DNA of 64,000 bases from Companilactobacillus tucceti DSM 20183 (GCF_001434665.1 NZ_AZDG01000004.1:62001-126000); one strand, 5' to 3'; positions 1 through 7,657 are shown, counted from the first letter of the stretch. Notes: generated by a model from the sequence alone, not told the origin. Numbers and translations: made by a program.

Positions 1-1071
1 TTTTCCATCTAATTTTACTTGGTCATCCATACCTGACATTACTGTATGAACGATCTTGCTACCAGGAGTAACAACCGGTTTAGGAATCGTATTTAGATGT
101 TCTGGTAATTTAACATCTTGCTTGACGTAATTTCCAATTTTGAATTTAAGAATTGGAACATCATCACTCATTAAAGTTACTTCGTCTCCTGGTTTTTTAT
201 CACCAAAATCAACAATAACTTCGTCACGTTCAGCAGTCGTTATCATCACCTTAGTCAATTCAACTGGTTTTGGTAAAGTTCCGCCATCTGAAGCTATTTG
301 TGTAAATTCATGGTTATCATCAAAGTGTAATCTCCACTCACGACGATTTGAACCATTTAAAATTCTTAAACGAACACGTTGTGTTGTAACGTTGAACACT
401 CCATTTATAGTTCCGTTGATAACAGCATATTTACCAAGTGTTCCATCCATATCATAGTCAGCTTTATAATCTAGTTGATTATCATGATAGTTTCTATCTT
501 GTAAAATAATAGGAATATCATCAACACCATAATTTCTAGGAAATGGTAACTTAGCTTCCTCTGGGTCCGTTACAATAACCTCAGCAGCCAAACCGTTCCA
601 TACTTGGCGTGCAGTATTTGGACATGGATGTGGATGCAACCAATCTGTCTGTGCAGGTTGATCCAATGTAAAATCAATATCACGACTTCCACCTGGATAA
701 ACTGGTGCGTGTGGACCACCATCTACGATTGGACCAGTTACATTTAGACCGTGCCAATGAAAAGTAGTTACTTCAGGTAATTTATTAACTAAATGAATAT
801 GGTAATGAACACCTTGTTTAAAGACCACGGTTTTACCCAACAAGGGAGCACTGAATCCCCAAGTCTTTGTTTTCTTACCCGGTAAAATCTGGGTCTCCCC
901 TTCTTGAGCTGTCAAAGTATAATAAACGTCATTTCCCTCAACTTTATCGGGCTTTAACAATTCAGGAATATTCAGAGGCTTCTCCGGTAGGTCTGTCTTC
1001 TCTAACGGGACATACCCACCATCATGCAAGTCAAAAACCGGCTCATCAAAGAAATAATCCGTATAAACCAT
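1..1071 (-). CDS. Multicopper oxidase, N-terminal 357 residues (cut by window edge)
   Basis: Reads open from an ATG at 1071 to the window edge, so the C-terminal part is missing. The family oxidises substrates such as Cu(I) or phenols and reduces O2 to water with four copper atoms. Visible copper-ligand motifs are HWHG at residues 105-108 and a W-L-H-P-H-P segment near 145-149, both expected in the first cupredoxin domain; a second cupredoxin region follows. There is no obvious signal peptide or Tat motif at the N-terminus, so the protein is probably cytoplasmic, as in other lactobacillus laccase-like/CueO-like proteins. An AGGTGG ribosome site lies about 9 bases before the ATG. A small membrane-protein gene ends 14 bases upstream and is probably co-transcribed. 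Substrate cannot be decided from this fragment. Confidence 0.93.
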   Translation of the reverse strand, partial: MVYTDYFFDEPVFDLHDGGYVPLEKTDLPEKPLNIPELLKPDKVEGNDVYYTLTAQEGETQILPGKKTKTWGFSAPLLGKTVVFKQGVHYHIHLVNKLPEVTTFHWHGLNVTGPIVDGGPHAPVYPGGSRDIDFTLDQPAQTDWLHPHPCPNTARQVWNGLAAEVIVTDPEEAKLPFPRNYGVDDIPIILQDRNYHDNQLDYKADYDMDGTLGKYAVINGTINGVFNVTTQRVRLRILNGSNRREWRLHFDDNHEFTQIASDGGTLPKPVELTKVMITTAERDEVIVDFGDKKPGDEVTLMSDDVPILKFKIGNYVKQDVKLPEHLNTIPKPVVTPGSKIVHTVMSGMDDQVKLDGK

Positions 1072-1085
1072 ACAATCGCCACCTA

Positions 1086-1247
1086 TTAATTTTTTTTGAA
1101 AGTTCCGATACAGTTAACGACCGCTTCCAAAAGCATGCCGATCGCCATCATATACATTGCTATCATGTTTTTATTCTCAATCACAAAGTAAAACAAAATA
1201 GCATAGAATATAACCATAAAAACTGAAAACAATTTTGAACTGCCCAT
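1086..1247 (-). CDS. Small membrane protein, 53 aa, upstream of the multicopper oxidase
   Basis: A 53-codon ORF begins with MGSSKLF and ends FKKN. It contains two hydrophobic segments (about residues 8-23 and 28-47) with one short polar turn (IENKN), so it should be a two-helix hairpin membrane protein. A GGTGAG ribosome site sits about 5 bases before the ATG. The stop codon lies 14 bases before the oxidase start, on the same strand, which suggests one transcript. I do not recognise the family. Met is frequent in the second helix (seven of the residues from 28 on), which could suit copper handling, but that is only a guess from the neighbour. It is short enough to be missed by gene finders with a 60-codon cut-off. 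Confidence 0.65.
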   Translation of the reverse strand: MGSSKLFSVFMVIFYAILFYFVIENKNMIAMYMMAIGMLLEAVVNCIGTFKKN

Positions 1248-1364
1248 CAAAATCTCACCTTCAAACTGTTTACATTTACATCTTAGTCCTCTTCCTTAAA
1301 TAGAAAAAGGCCGGTGAATAAAAAAAATCTGAGACATAACCTTATTTTTTAATACTACCTAAAC

Positions 1365-1471
1365 GCGCGACAAATCATAGCTTTTTCCGCTTAAAACAAA
1401 TGAGACAGTAATCCTATGGATTGCTGTCTCATTTGTCTTAATGCTCGAAAGCTGGGCATGATTTGTTACGC
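1365..1471 (-). repeat. Long covarying hairpin, family B copy 1
   Basis: An outer stem pairs 1365-1378 with 1458-1471 (13 of 14 positions including a G-U). An inner stem pairs 1396-1414 with 1418-1436 (18 of 19). Between them lies an internal loop with the family segments GCTTTCGAGCATTA and TTAAGCGGAAAAAGC (minus-strand reading). It is followed on the minus strand by the family tail CGTTTAGG. It starts inside the tautomerase stop codon (TAG AGCG). Compare the copies at 20853-20963, 37913-38021 and 63127-63236. Confidence 0.8.
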
Positions 1472-1472
1472 T

Positions 1473-1862
1473 CTACAACTTACCGTTCATAAATTGTGCT
1501 TCACCATTACCAAAGCTCCAGTCAGCTTTCGTATTGCTGGTGATATTTATCATAACATCAGATGGTGATATACCTACTTTTTCATGAAATGCTTTAACTA
1601 AACTTGCATAAAAATGTTCTTTATCGATTTCTTCTCTTGGACTTGATGTAAGACTGAATAATAAAACCTTATCAGTTCTTTCTAGTCCCAAACCTACATC
1701 CCATATAATCATTTCTTCAGGGTCATGTTGTGTGACTACTTGATATCTGTCACGTGGAAGTAAGTGTAATTCATCAGTCGCAACTTTATAAGAAATGTCC
1801 AAAATTTCCTTAATTTCTTCCTTACTGCGACCCTTGATCATATCAATTCTCATTAATGGCAT
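1473..1862 (-). CDS. Tautomerase-family protein
   Basis: 129 residues beginning M-P-L-M-R-I. Members of the 4-oxalocrotonate tautomerase superfamily use the N-terminal proline exposed after Met removal as catalytic base, and Pro-2 is present here, which fixes the start at 1862. The length (about 129) and the segment with S-P-R-E-E-I and F-H-E-K-V-G-I-S-P-S-D-V fit the longer tautomerase_3-like subgroup rather than the 60-residue enzymes. An AGAGGA ribosome site precedes the start. The gene lies 12 bases after the CHRD-like gene and is probably its operon partner. The physiological substrate is unknown. The stop codon TAG is also the first triplet of the following hairpin repeat. Confidence 0.85.
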   Translation of the reverse strand: MPLMRIDMIKGRSKEEIKEILDISYKVATDELHLLPRDRYQVVTQHDPEEMIIWDVGLGLERTDKVLLFSLTSSPREEIDKEHFYASLVKAFHEKVGISPSDVMINITSNTKADWSFGNGEAQFMNGKL

Positions 1863-1874
1863 ATTATTTTCCTC

Positions 1875-2432
1875 TTAATCTTTTACAATTTTTCCAACAG
1901 CAATTGGCAAAGTAACATGCTGATCGTAATGACCAACTGCTCCTGCAATTGTATCTGGTAGTTCTAGGTCTTCTGGAACGCCATGAACATAAATAACTCT
2001 TTTATCTAATTCCAAATCATCGGTTCCGAATACTTCCTTAAATTTGGCTTGTAACTTATTTAAGGGTACTTCTTTTTCATATTCAAAGCTTCCATTTTCA
2101 TCTGATACTGGATATGTATCATTTGGTACATTCATATCATGAGGTGCTGCATCAAAAGGTACCATAGTTGTTCCGGAAACAGACTCTGTTTCTGGTAGAT
2201 CAACAAAACCATCACCGTTTACATCTTGAGCTTTGGTAGCTATTTGTGCTTCTTTACCATCTGGAAATCCGTGAAAATGCTCCCAGTGTTGAGTGTTTTT
2301 TGGTGTATCTTTCATTGAGATATGAATTTTTAATATATCACCAACAATTTCAAAAGTAGCTTTTCCATGTGCTGCTGTACCGATTTTTTCTTCGTTTAGT
2401 GGAACAATTTCTGCACTATATTTTTGTGTCAT
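1875..2432 (-). CDS. CHRD-like cytoplasmic protein with an EF-hand-like loop
   Basis: 185 residues, no signal peptide or membrane segment. A His-rich patch (HWEHFHGF, about residues 49-56) resembles the metal-site region of CHRD/Cu-Zn superoxide-dismutase-like folds. A D-V-N-G-D-G-F-V-D-L-P-E stretch (about 69-80) matches a calcium-binding EF-hand loop. A second His cluster (VGHYDQH) lies near the C-terminus. Function is not known; a metal-binding or oxidative-stress role is an inference. It is the first gene of a two-gene unit with the tautomerase and is transcribed divergently from the Crp/Fnr regulator, whose palindromic site lies in the shared 104-base gap. A GGAGGA ribosome site supports the start. 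Confidence 0.6.
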   Translation of the reverse strand: MTQKYSAEIVPLNEEKIGTAAHGKATFEIVGDILKIHISMKDTPKNTQHWEHFHGFPDGKEAQIATKAQDVNGDGFVDLPETESVSGTTMVPFDAAPHDMNVPNDTYPVSDENGSFEYEKEVPLNKLQAKFKEVFGTDDLELDKRVIYVHGVPEDLELPDTIAGAVGHYDQHVTLPIAVGKIVKD

Positions 2433-2504
2433 ATTGTCTTATTCCTCCAACAATCTCTTCTTTGATTACGAGAGTAATTGTATACTGAACAGACAGATAA
2501 ATAA

Positions 2505-2518
2505 TTGACATATGTCAA
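2505..2518. promoter_or_regulatory. Perfect palindrome, candidate Crp/Fnr-family operator
   Basis: TTGACATATGTCAA is a perfect 14-bp palindrome with the form TTGAC-N4-GTCAA. This is the layout of FNR/Crp-type sites (TTGAT-N4-ATCAA in FNR). It sits in the gap between the divergent CHRD-like gene and the Crp/Fnr-family regulator, 19 bases before the regulator's start codon, so autoregulation or control of the divergent unit is likely. The binding itself is inferred. Confidence 0.55.
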
Positions 2519-2536
2519 GAAAGGACAAATTATTTT

Positions 2537-3181
2537 ATGGTTCATGATCCAATAAAATGTGTTGAGCAGGTATCTATTTTTAAAGATGCACCTATGAATG
2601 TAATCAAAGCTTTAGCTAAAGCCTCAGTTCATCAAAAAAAGATCCCTGCAGGCCAAATGATTTATCAGCCAGGAGATCCTAACGATAGATTGATGATTGT
2701 AGATTCAGGACGTGTTAGAGTTTTTAGTTATGCTGATGATGACCGTGAAAGAACTCTTTATATGCTTAGATCAAGAGAGGTTGATTTAACAGGAGCTTTA
2801 TTTACGAATCATTTACACCAAAATTTTGCACAAGCGGCCGAACCTACCGAAATTTGTTATCTAAAACAAGACGCTTTTAAGGATACTTTAAAAAAATACC
2901 CTGAAATGGCTTTGTCCTTAGTTGATCTATTAGGCGAAAGATTAACACTATTAGAACAACGAGATGTGACTGACACCTTACTTACTTCTAAACAACGACT
3001 CTTCAATTATTTACTTGAATTAAAGGAACAGTTCTCAAACAACACTTATAAATTACCCGTAACTAAAAAAGAATTGGCCCTATATTTAGGAATCACACCT
3101 GAAACATTAAGTCGCCAATTAAAACAATTAAATCAAGAAGGTAAAATCAAATTAGATCGTCGTAATATAACTATCCTTTAG
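2537..3181 (+). CDS. Crp/Fnr-family transcriptional regulator
   Basis: 214 residues: an N-terminal cyclic-nucleotide-binding-like beta-barrel (about 5-120), a dimerisation helix (about 125-150) and a C-terminal winged helix-turn-helix (about 165-210) with the recognition segment LGITPETLSRQLKQL. No Cys cluster of the Fe-S FNR type is visible at the N-terminus; isolated Cys residues occur at positions 8 and 108. Signal is unknown. It is divergent from the CHRD-like/tautomerase unit and has a palindromic FNR-like site just ahead of it. The 3' end overlaps the convergent DUF421 gene by 4 bases. Confidence 0.88.
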   Translation: MVHDPIKCVEQVSIFKDAPMNVIKALAKASVHQKKIPAGQMIYQPGDPNDRLMIVDSGRVRVFSYADDDRERTLYMLRSREVDLTGALFTNHLHQNFAQAAEPTEICYLKQDAFKDTLKKYPEMALSLVDLLGERLTLLEQRDVTDTLLTSKQRLFNYLLELKEQFSNNTYKLPVTKKELALYLGITPETLSRQLKQLNQEGKIKLDRRNITIL

Positions 3182-3807
3182 TATTTATAGGCAATTACTT
3201 TACCATTAATATAATTAGCTAAATATATTTCTGAAACATCTAAATTCTGTTCTTTTAGCTTTTGTTCCACCCAAGCTTCATCATGTCCCATCATTTCCAA
3301 TTCGTCATAATTAACTTTCCCATCTAAAACGATTGGATATTTAATATTATCTTCATCTTTCATGATAATTGTGAGTTGCCCGTTTTGTTCAAAAACGGCT
3401 CTTTTAACGTTACTAATATCTGTAACTCCTGATTGACGTAATTTAAATGACAGGTCACTTGCAGACAAGCCATTTTTCAAAGCTAGATCTACATCGATTT
3501 TTCCATTTTTAACGACCATCTTAGGTGAACCAATTATAATTCTTCTAAAAATAACATTATGATTGGATAGAAATTTTGCTATGAATACTATCAAAGTCCA
3601 TATCAAAAGGACAATTGTAAATTGAAAAGTAGTAATACTGGAGTTATAAATCATTCCTCCGACAATACCACCTAGTACATAGTTTTGAAGTTGATCGATT
3701 GCACTATTTGGTGCAATATTACTTTTTCCAAACAAGTTGATTTGAATGACCATGAAAATAAACCCAATTGTTAACTTTAAAGCTAAATTGCCATATGAAA
3801 GATCCAT
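3178..3807 (-). CDS. DUF421 (YetF-like) membrane protein
   Basis: 209 residues. Three hydrophobic segments occupy about residues 8-26, 43-60 and 62-85, followed by a cytoplasmic domain with the family's K-N-G-K-I-D and S-D-L-S-F-K-L-R-Q patterns. The family (YetF/YcaP) has no settled biochemical role; spore and stress links are known from Bacillus paralogues. The gene sits 8 bases after a DUF3290 gene, the usual partner of DUF421 in lactobacilli and staphylococci, so the two probably work as one membrane complex. Its stop overlaps that of the convergent Crp/Fnr regulator. Confidence 0.88.
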   Translation of the reverse strand: MDLSYGNLALKLTIGFIFMVIQINLFGKSNIAPNSAIDQLQNYVLGGIVGGMIYNSSITTFQFTIVLLIWTLIVFIAKFLSNHNVIFRRIIIGSPKMVVKNGKIDVDLALKNGLSASDLSFKLRQSGVTDISNVKRAVFEQNGQLTIIMKDEDNIKYPIVLDGKVNYDELEMMGHDEAWVEQKLKEQNLDVSEIYLANYINGKVIAYKY

Positions 3808-3815
3808 TATTTCAC

Positions 3816-4265
3816 CTATTTTCTAATTAGTTTAACTGATTTAGTATCCACAACATTGGTTTTGTTCAATGTATAACTGCTCAAATTATTATCAAAACTT
3901 ACTCGATAATAGTCCTTGCCAATCTTTATCAACATACCCTCTGACAAACTTGAACTACTAGAAAATAGTTTATCCCTCGATACATTTTTTTCTTTGGCAA
4001 TCGACTTCATCAATGTCAAAGTTTGATTGGTTTGATTATTTATATCAATTTGTTTTTCGTAGTTGTTATAATTGATACCGAAAAATAAGGCAATTGATAA
4101 AATAAAAATAATTGCCAGATCTCGATACTTATTATCTCTACGATTTCGATAATACATCACACCTGTAACTATCAAAGCAATAGAAAGAGTCAAAATCACA
4201 AATATAAATAAAAAATTAGGTTCTTCATTTTGAGCGTATAAATACTGATAAGAATAAAAACTCAT
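3816..4265 (-). CDS. DUF3290 membrane protein
   Basis: 149 residues starting MSFYSYQYLY. An in-frame ATG seven codons earlier (4286) exists, but a strong AGAGGG ribosome site lies only before the inner ATG, so the inner start is used here. Two hydrophobic segments (about residues 21-40 and 52-66) are followed by a soluble domain. The DUF3290 plus DUF421 pairing is a recurring two-gene operon in Firmicutes, of unknown function. A TATAAT box at about 4302-4307 (minus strand) can serve as promoter, directly after the upstream gene's terminator. Confidence 0.8.
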   Translation of the reverse strand: MSFYSYQYLYAQNEEPNFLFIFVILTLSIALIVTGVMYYRNRRDNKYRDLAIIFILSIALFFGINYNNYEKQIDINNQTNQTLTLMKSIAKEKNVSRDKLFSSSSSLSEGMLIKIGKDYYRVSFDNNLSSYTLNKTNVVDTKSVKLIRK

Positions 4266-4312
4266 ATAAATCCCTCTCAAATTCATAAAACTTCATGATT
4301 ATTATAGTATAC

Positions 4313-4346
4313 AAAAAAGTTGATCTCATTTGAGATCAACTTTTTT
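4313..4346 (-). terminator. Intrinsic terminator after the haloalkane-dehalogenase-like gene
   Basis: A perfect 16-bp inverted repeat (AAAAAAGTTGATCTCA, 2-base loop) with A and T runs at its ends. It lies 6 bases after the hydrolase stop codon and works in principle on both strands. Confidence 0.9.
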
Positions 4347-4352
4347 ATTACT

Positions 4353-5192
4353 TTAAAAGAAGCTTTTAATCATTGAAGCAATAACTTTAGCATGCGTTTC
4401 CAATGCAAAGTGACCACTATCAACTAAATCTACTTCTACATTTTTATCATCTTTTTTAAAGGCTTCAGCACCTGGATAAATAAATGAAGGATCATTTTTA
4501 CCCCAAACGGCTAAAAGTTTAGGTTGATTTTCACGTAAATACTTTTGGAAGATTGGATAAGATTTAATATTATTTTGATAATCAAAAATTAAATCCAATT
4601 GTCTCTGATCGTAGTCTTTTCCATGAGTATAAGCAATATCCAGCATATAACCATCTGGCGAAACTACACCTTCTCTTGTTCCAAATGTATATTGTCCAAT
4701 AATAGTTTCTGGGGCAAATGCATTTTTATAACTACTACGTTTTTCTTCAGTTGGATTATCCCAGAAGTCTTGTCTAGTTGCCCATTTGGAACCCAAACCT
4801 TCTTGATAAACATTACCATTTTGACTAATAATTCTTTTGATCCAATCTGGATGTTTAACAGCAATCTTAAAACCTATTGGTGCACCGTAGTCAAAGACAT
4901 ACATATAAAACTTGTTAATGGACAATTTCTCTAAGAACTTTCCCATAATTTCACTTAGATGATCAAAAGTATATTCAAATTTAGTGTGATCTGGAGATTC
5001 AGATTGACCAAAACCTGGATAATCTGGTGCAATTAGATGGAATCTATCTTCTAATTCTGGCATAAGATTTCTGAACATGTGACTTGCTGAAGGAAATCCA
5101 TGGAACAATACCATAGTTGGCTTGTTTACATCTCCACTCTCACGATAAAAAATATCCAAATTTTCAACTTTGATTGTTTTATATTCTGTCAT
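4353..5192 (-). CDS. Alpha/beta hydrolase with an Asp nucleophile (haloalkane dehalogenase/epoxide hydrolase type)
   Basis: 279 residues, cytoplasmic. The oxyanion motif HGFP is at 31-34. The nucleophile elbow reads V-F-D-Y-G-A-P-I-G with Asp at 101 instead of Ser, the arrangement of haloalkane dehalogenases and epoxide hydrolases. The catalytic His sits in DSGHFALETH near the C-terminus. The natural substrate cannot be read from sequence. It follows a MarR regulator by only 5 bases, so it is most likely that regulator's target in a two-gene operon and may be induced by a small reactive compound. Confidence 0.85.
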   Translation of the reverse strand: MTEYKTIKVENLDIFYRESGDVNKPTMVLFHGFPSASHMFRNLMPELEDRFHLIAPDYPGFGQSESPDHTKFEYTFDHLSEIMGKFLEKLSINKFYMYVFDYGAPIGFKIAVKHPDWIKRIISQNGNVYQEGLGSKWATRQDFWDNPTEEKRSSYKNAFAPETIIGQYTFGTREGVVSPDGYMLDIAYTHGKDYDQRQLDLIFDYQNNIKSYPIFQKYLRENQPKLLAVWGKNDPSFIYPGAEAFKKDDKNVEVDLVDSGHFALETHAKVIASMIKSFF

Positions 5193-5197
5193 TTCTA

Positions 5198-5617
5198 TTA
5201 CCCTCTTAATTTTTCTTCGTTACTTGTTAATAATGCTGTCATTCTTGCTTTGTCATCACCCAATAAATCATCGGTTAATTTACCAAACTTTTCTCGACAA
5301 TCATTAGCAGTTACCAAAAACTTTTTTCCCTGTGAAGTTAATGAAACTATCGTTGATCTACCTTCTGAGGTTAATTTAACCAAATCCTTATCAGACAAAG
5401 TTTTTACCATTCGTGATACCGATGAGCGATCATAACCCAATTGATGAGTGATACTCATGATTGATGCAGGATCACTATCTTCAATGTTCATCATAATATA
5501 TGAATATGCCGGTTTCATATTTGTAGGGGCGTATACTTTATCAGCAATTTTTTCCACCGACCTCATGTACCTGGCGGCCGTAAAATATGCACACTTTGTA
5601 TAAAATTCATGTTCCAT
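5198..5617 (-). CDS. MarR-family transcriptional regulator
   Basis: 139 residues with the MarR winged helix-turn-helix in the middle (YDRSSVSRMVKTLSDKDLV, about 67-85) and a wing (EGRSTIVSLTSQGK). A Cys at position 9 sits in the N-terminal helix in a context (KCAYFTAARYM) resembling the peroxide-sensing Cys helix of OhrR-type MarR proteins; a second Cys lies in the C-terminal dimer region (NDCREKF). Redox sensing is therefore possible but not shown. An AAGGAG ribosome site precedes the ATG. The gene leads the operon with the hydrolase. Confidence 0.88.
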   Translation of the reverse strand: MEHEFYTKCAYFTAARYMRSVEKIADKVYAPTNMKPAYSYIMMNIEDSDPASIMSITHQLGYDRSSVSRMVKTLSDKDLVKLTSEGRSTIVSLTSQGKKFLVTANDCREKFGKLTDDLLGDDKARMTALLTSNEEKLRG

Positions 5618-5638
5618 AACGTTCTCCTTTTACGTATC

Positions 5639-5650
5639 GTGCATATACAC
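5639..5650. promoter_or_regulatory. Candidate MarR operator at the regulator promoter
   Basis: GTGCATATACAC is a near-perfect 12-bp palindrome about 20 bases before the marR start codon, next to a minus-strand TATAGT -10-like box (about 5648-5653). A position over the promoter suits autorepression. Inferred from location and symmetry only. Confidence 0.4.
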
Positions 5651-5762
5651 TATAACTCTTAAAAAAATTATTTCAAGAGAAATTTAAAAAATATGACACA
5701 ACTATATGCACCTTTAATATGTGGTATAGAAGTACAACAAAGTATTCTTTTTTTCTAATATA

Positions 5763-5890
5763 AATAAAACGAGATACCCAAAATGAAGTGCCCCATAAAT
5801 GTTAGACATAAATCTAACATTTATGGGGCACTTCAAAATCGGATATCTCGTTTTATTTGCTTTAATCTTCAAAATTGAATCATGATTTGT
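5763..5890 (-). repeat. Long palindrome; truncated family B hairpin
   Basis: Nested inverted repeats: 5763-5778 with 5841-5857, and a perfect 22-bp inner stem 5784-5805 with 5813-5834. On the minus strand the stretch before the palindrome starts AGAGC and includes GACAAATCATG, as family B copy 1 does, but the matching right-hand arm with the GCGGAAAAAGC segment and the CGTTTAGG tail is missing. It directly follows the stop of the Cys-type hydrolase gene and may act as its terminator (T-rich on the far side). Confidence 0.7.
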
Positions 5891-5905
5891 CACAAGCTCT
5901 AAGTC

Positions 5906-6868
5906 TTATTTCAAATTACTTTTAAAGAAATCATTTAACTTCTCAAATGGAATCAAATCAGTACGATCATACAAGTCAACATGACCAGCATTTTTAACTT
6001 TATATAGTTCCTTAGGTTCTTTAGCAGCCTTATATGCATCTTCACTAAATCCTAATGAAATAGCATTTTCACCAGCAATAAATAATAATGGACGTGGAGA
6101 AACGGTCTCAATATCACTTAGTGAATAAAAGTTAAGTAACTTAACAAAACTAGTTAAAGTAGGTTTCGTTGTAGTATTGGCAGCTCCTCGTTGAGTACGA
6201 TAAAAGTCATAAATTTCTTTAGAAAAAGCATCAGAATTTTCATCAATTTTTTCCGGAGTGCCACTTGTATAAATAGTATCAGCACCAGCTTTTTCAGCAG
6301 TTCTTTGATTAGATGCTTCATCGATCCAATTGGAATCTCCCATTGAATCACGAATTCCACGTGCAACGGCACCCATATCGGTCGAACTCACAGTTGTAAT
6401 GGCCTTAAATCTAGAGTCCACCTTAGCCTCATTCAAAGCAAACCCACCTGAAGCACAAATTCCTAATACCCCAATTCGATTACGATCCACAAACGATAAT
6501 AACCCTAAATAATCAACCGCGGCGGAAAAATCTTCAACATAAGTATCCGGTGAACCACTATATCTTGGCATACCACCAGAATATCCATGATATGCAGGAT
6601 CAAAAGCAATCACAACGAATCCTCGTTGTGCCAATTGATTAGCGTATACCCCAGGTCCTTGTTCTTTTACGCCGCCAAACGGAGGCCCAACAACTATTGC
6701 AGGGTATTTATCGTCCTTATCGATTGATTTGCTGTAATATAAATCAGCTGCAATCTCAATATCGTAACGTGTTTTGTAGTATACATGCTCTCGAATGACT
6801 GAATTATCAAGTTTAAAAATATAATACTCATCTTCTGTTTTCACTCTTATTGCACTTGTATTAGCCAT
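5906..6868 (-). CDS. Alpha/beta hydrolase, Cys-nucleophile (YcjY/dienelactone-hydrolase-like)
   Basis: 320 residues. The nucleophile elbow reads G-I-C-A-S-G-G with Cys at 138, as in YcjY-like and dienelactone-hydrolase-like enzymes. An upstream GPPFGGVKEQGPG stretch (61-73) contributes the oxyanion hole, and a C-terminal AGHVDLYD segment supplies the His. Substrate unknown. An AGGAGA ribosome site precedes the ATG. It lies 45 bases after the SDR gene on the same strand, so a two-gene operon with the dehydrogenase is likely. Confidence 0.85.
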   Translation of the reverse strand: MANTSAIRVKTEDEYYIFKLDNSVIREHVYYKTRYDIEIAADLYYSKSIDKDDKYPAIVVGPPFGGVKEQGPGVYANQLAQRGFVVIAFDPAYHGYSGGMPRYSGSPDTYVEDFSAAVDYLGLLSFVDRNRIGVLGICASGGFALNEAKVDSRFKAITTVSSTDMGAVARGIRDSMGDSNWIDEASNQRTAEKAGADTIYTSGTPEKIDENSDAFSKEIYDFYRTQRGAANTTTKPTLTSFVKLLNFYSLSDIETVSPRPLLFIAGENAISLGFSEDAYKAAKEPKELYKVKNAGHVDLYDRTDLIPFEKLNDFFKSNLK

Positions 6869-6913
6869 AAATTTTTCATCTCCTATTTTTTATGAATTAT
6901 CATTTTCTAAAAA

Positions 6914-7657
6914 TTACCAAGGTTGGTCAGTTGGTCCAACAGTAAATTCATTAACATTAGTATCTTCTGGTTGATCAATAGCAAATCCCACAACATTAGC
7001 AATTCTATCTGGACTGATTTGATATTGGTCGTACAAATCCTCTGCACCTTTAGCCGTATCTTTATCAGTAATCGTATTTAATAATTCTGTTTTAATAGCA
7101 GCTGGATAAATAGTAGCGGTTCTAATATGACTGTTCTCTTGAGCTGATTCCATACGTAAAACTTCCATTAAATCTCGAACTGCCCATTTAGTAGCTCCAT
7201 AAACAGCTCCACCAGGATATGCCTTTAAGCCTGCAACTGATGAGGTGGTAATAACGTGGCCAGACTTTTGAGATTTAAAGGTTGGCAACACAGCCGCAAT
7301 ACCATTTAAAACACCTTTAATGTTTACATCGATCATTTGATTCCATTCTTTAGTTTTCAAATCTGACAATGGTGAATTTGGCATTAAACCAGCATTTAGG
7401 AAAATCACATCAACTTTTCCAAAAGTATCTTTAGCTAATTGCACGATTTTTTCATTATCTTCGGGGTCAGTAACATCCGTTACTTGATAAATTGCTTCTC
7501 CACCATCTTTTTTAATGTCACTAACTATTTGTTGCAATTTATTTTCACGACGAGCACCTAAAACCAACTTTGCACCCTTATTTGCTAATAGTTTCGCCGT
7601 TGCTTCACCGATTCCACTTGATGCACCTGTGATAATAACTACTTTATCTTTAATCAT
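6914..7657 (-). CDS. Short-chain dehydrogenase/reductase
   Basis: 247 residues, the classical SDR length. The NAD(P) loop TGASSGIG is at 10-17, the structural NAG at 88-90, and the catalytic Ser-Tyr-Lys at about S140, Y153 and K157 (YGATK). The Arg pair after the second beta strand (GARREN) favours NADP(H). Substrate is not recognisable. An AAGGAG ribosome site supports the start. The 307 bases upstream are AT-rich and contain its promoter region. Confidence 0.92.
   Translation of the reverse strand: MIKDKVVIITGASSGIGEATAKLLANKGAKLVLGARRENKLQQIVSDIKKDGGEAIYQVTDVTDPEDNEKIVQLAKDTFGKVDVIFLNAGLMPNSPLSDLKTKEWNQMIDVNIKGVLNGIAAVLPTFKSQKSGHVITTSSVAGLKAYPGGAVYGATKWAVRDLMEVLRMESAQENSHIRTATIYPAAIKTELLNTITDKDTAKGAEDLYDQYQISPDRIANVVGFAIDQPEDTNVNEFTVGPTDQPW

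Noticed and set aside
867-1226. Plus-strand ORF opposite the multicopper oxidase and the small membrane protein
   Set aside because: The minus strand carries clear family motifs and a ribosome site; the plus frame is an antisense shadow.
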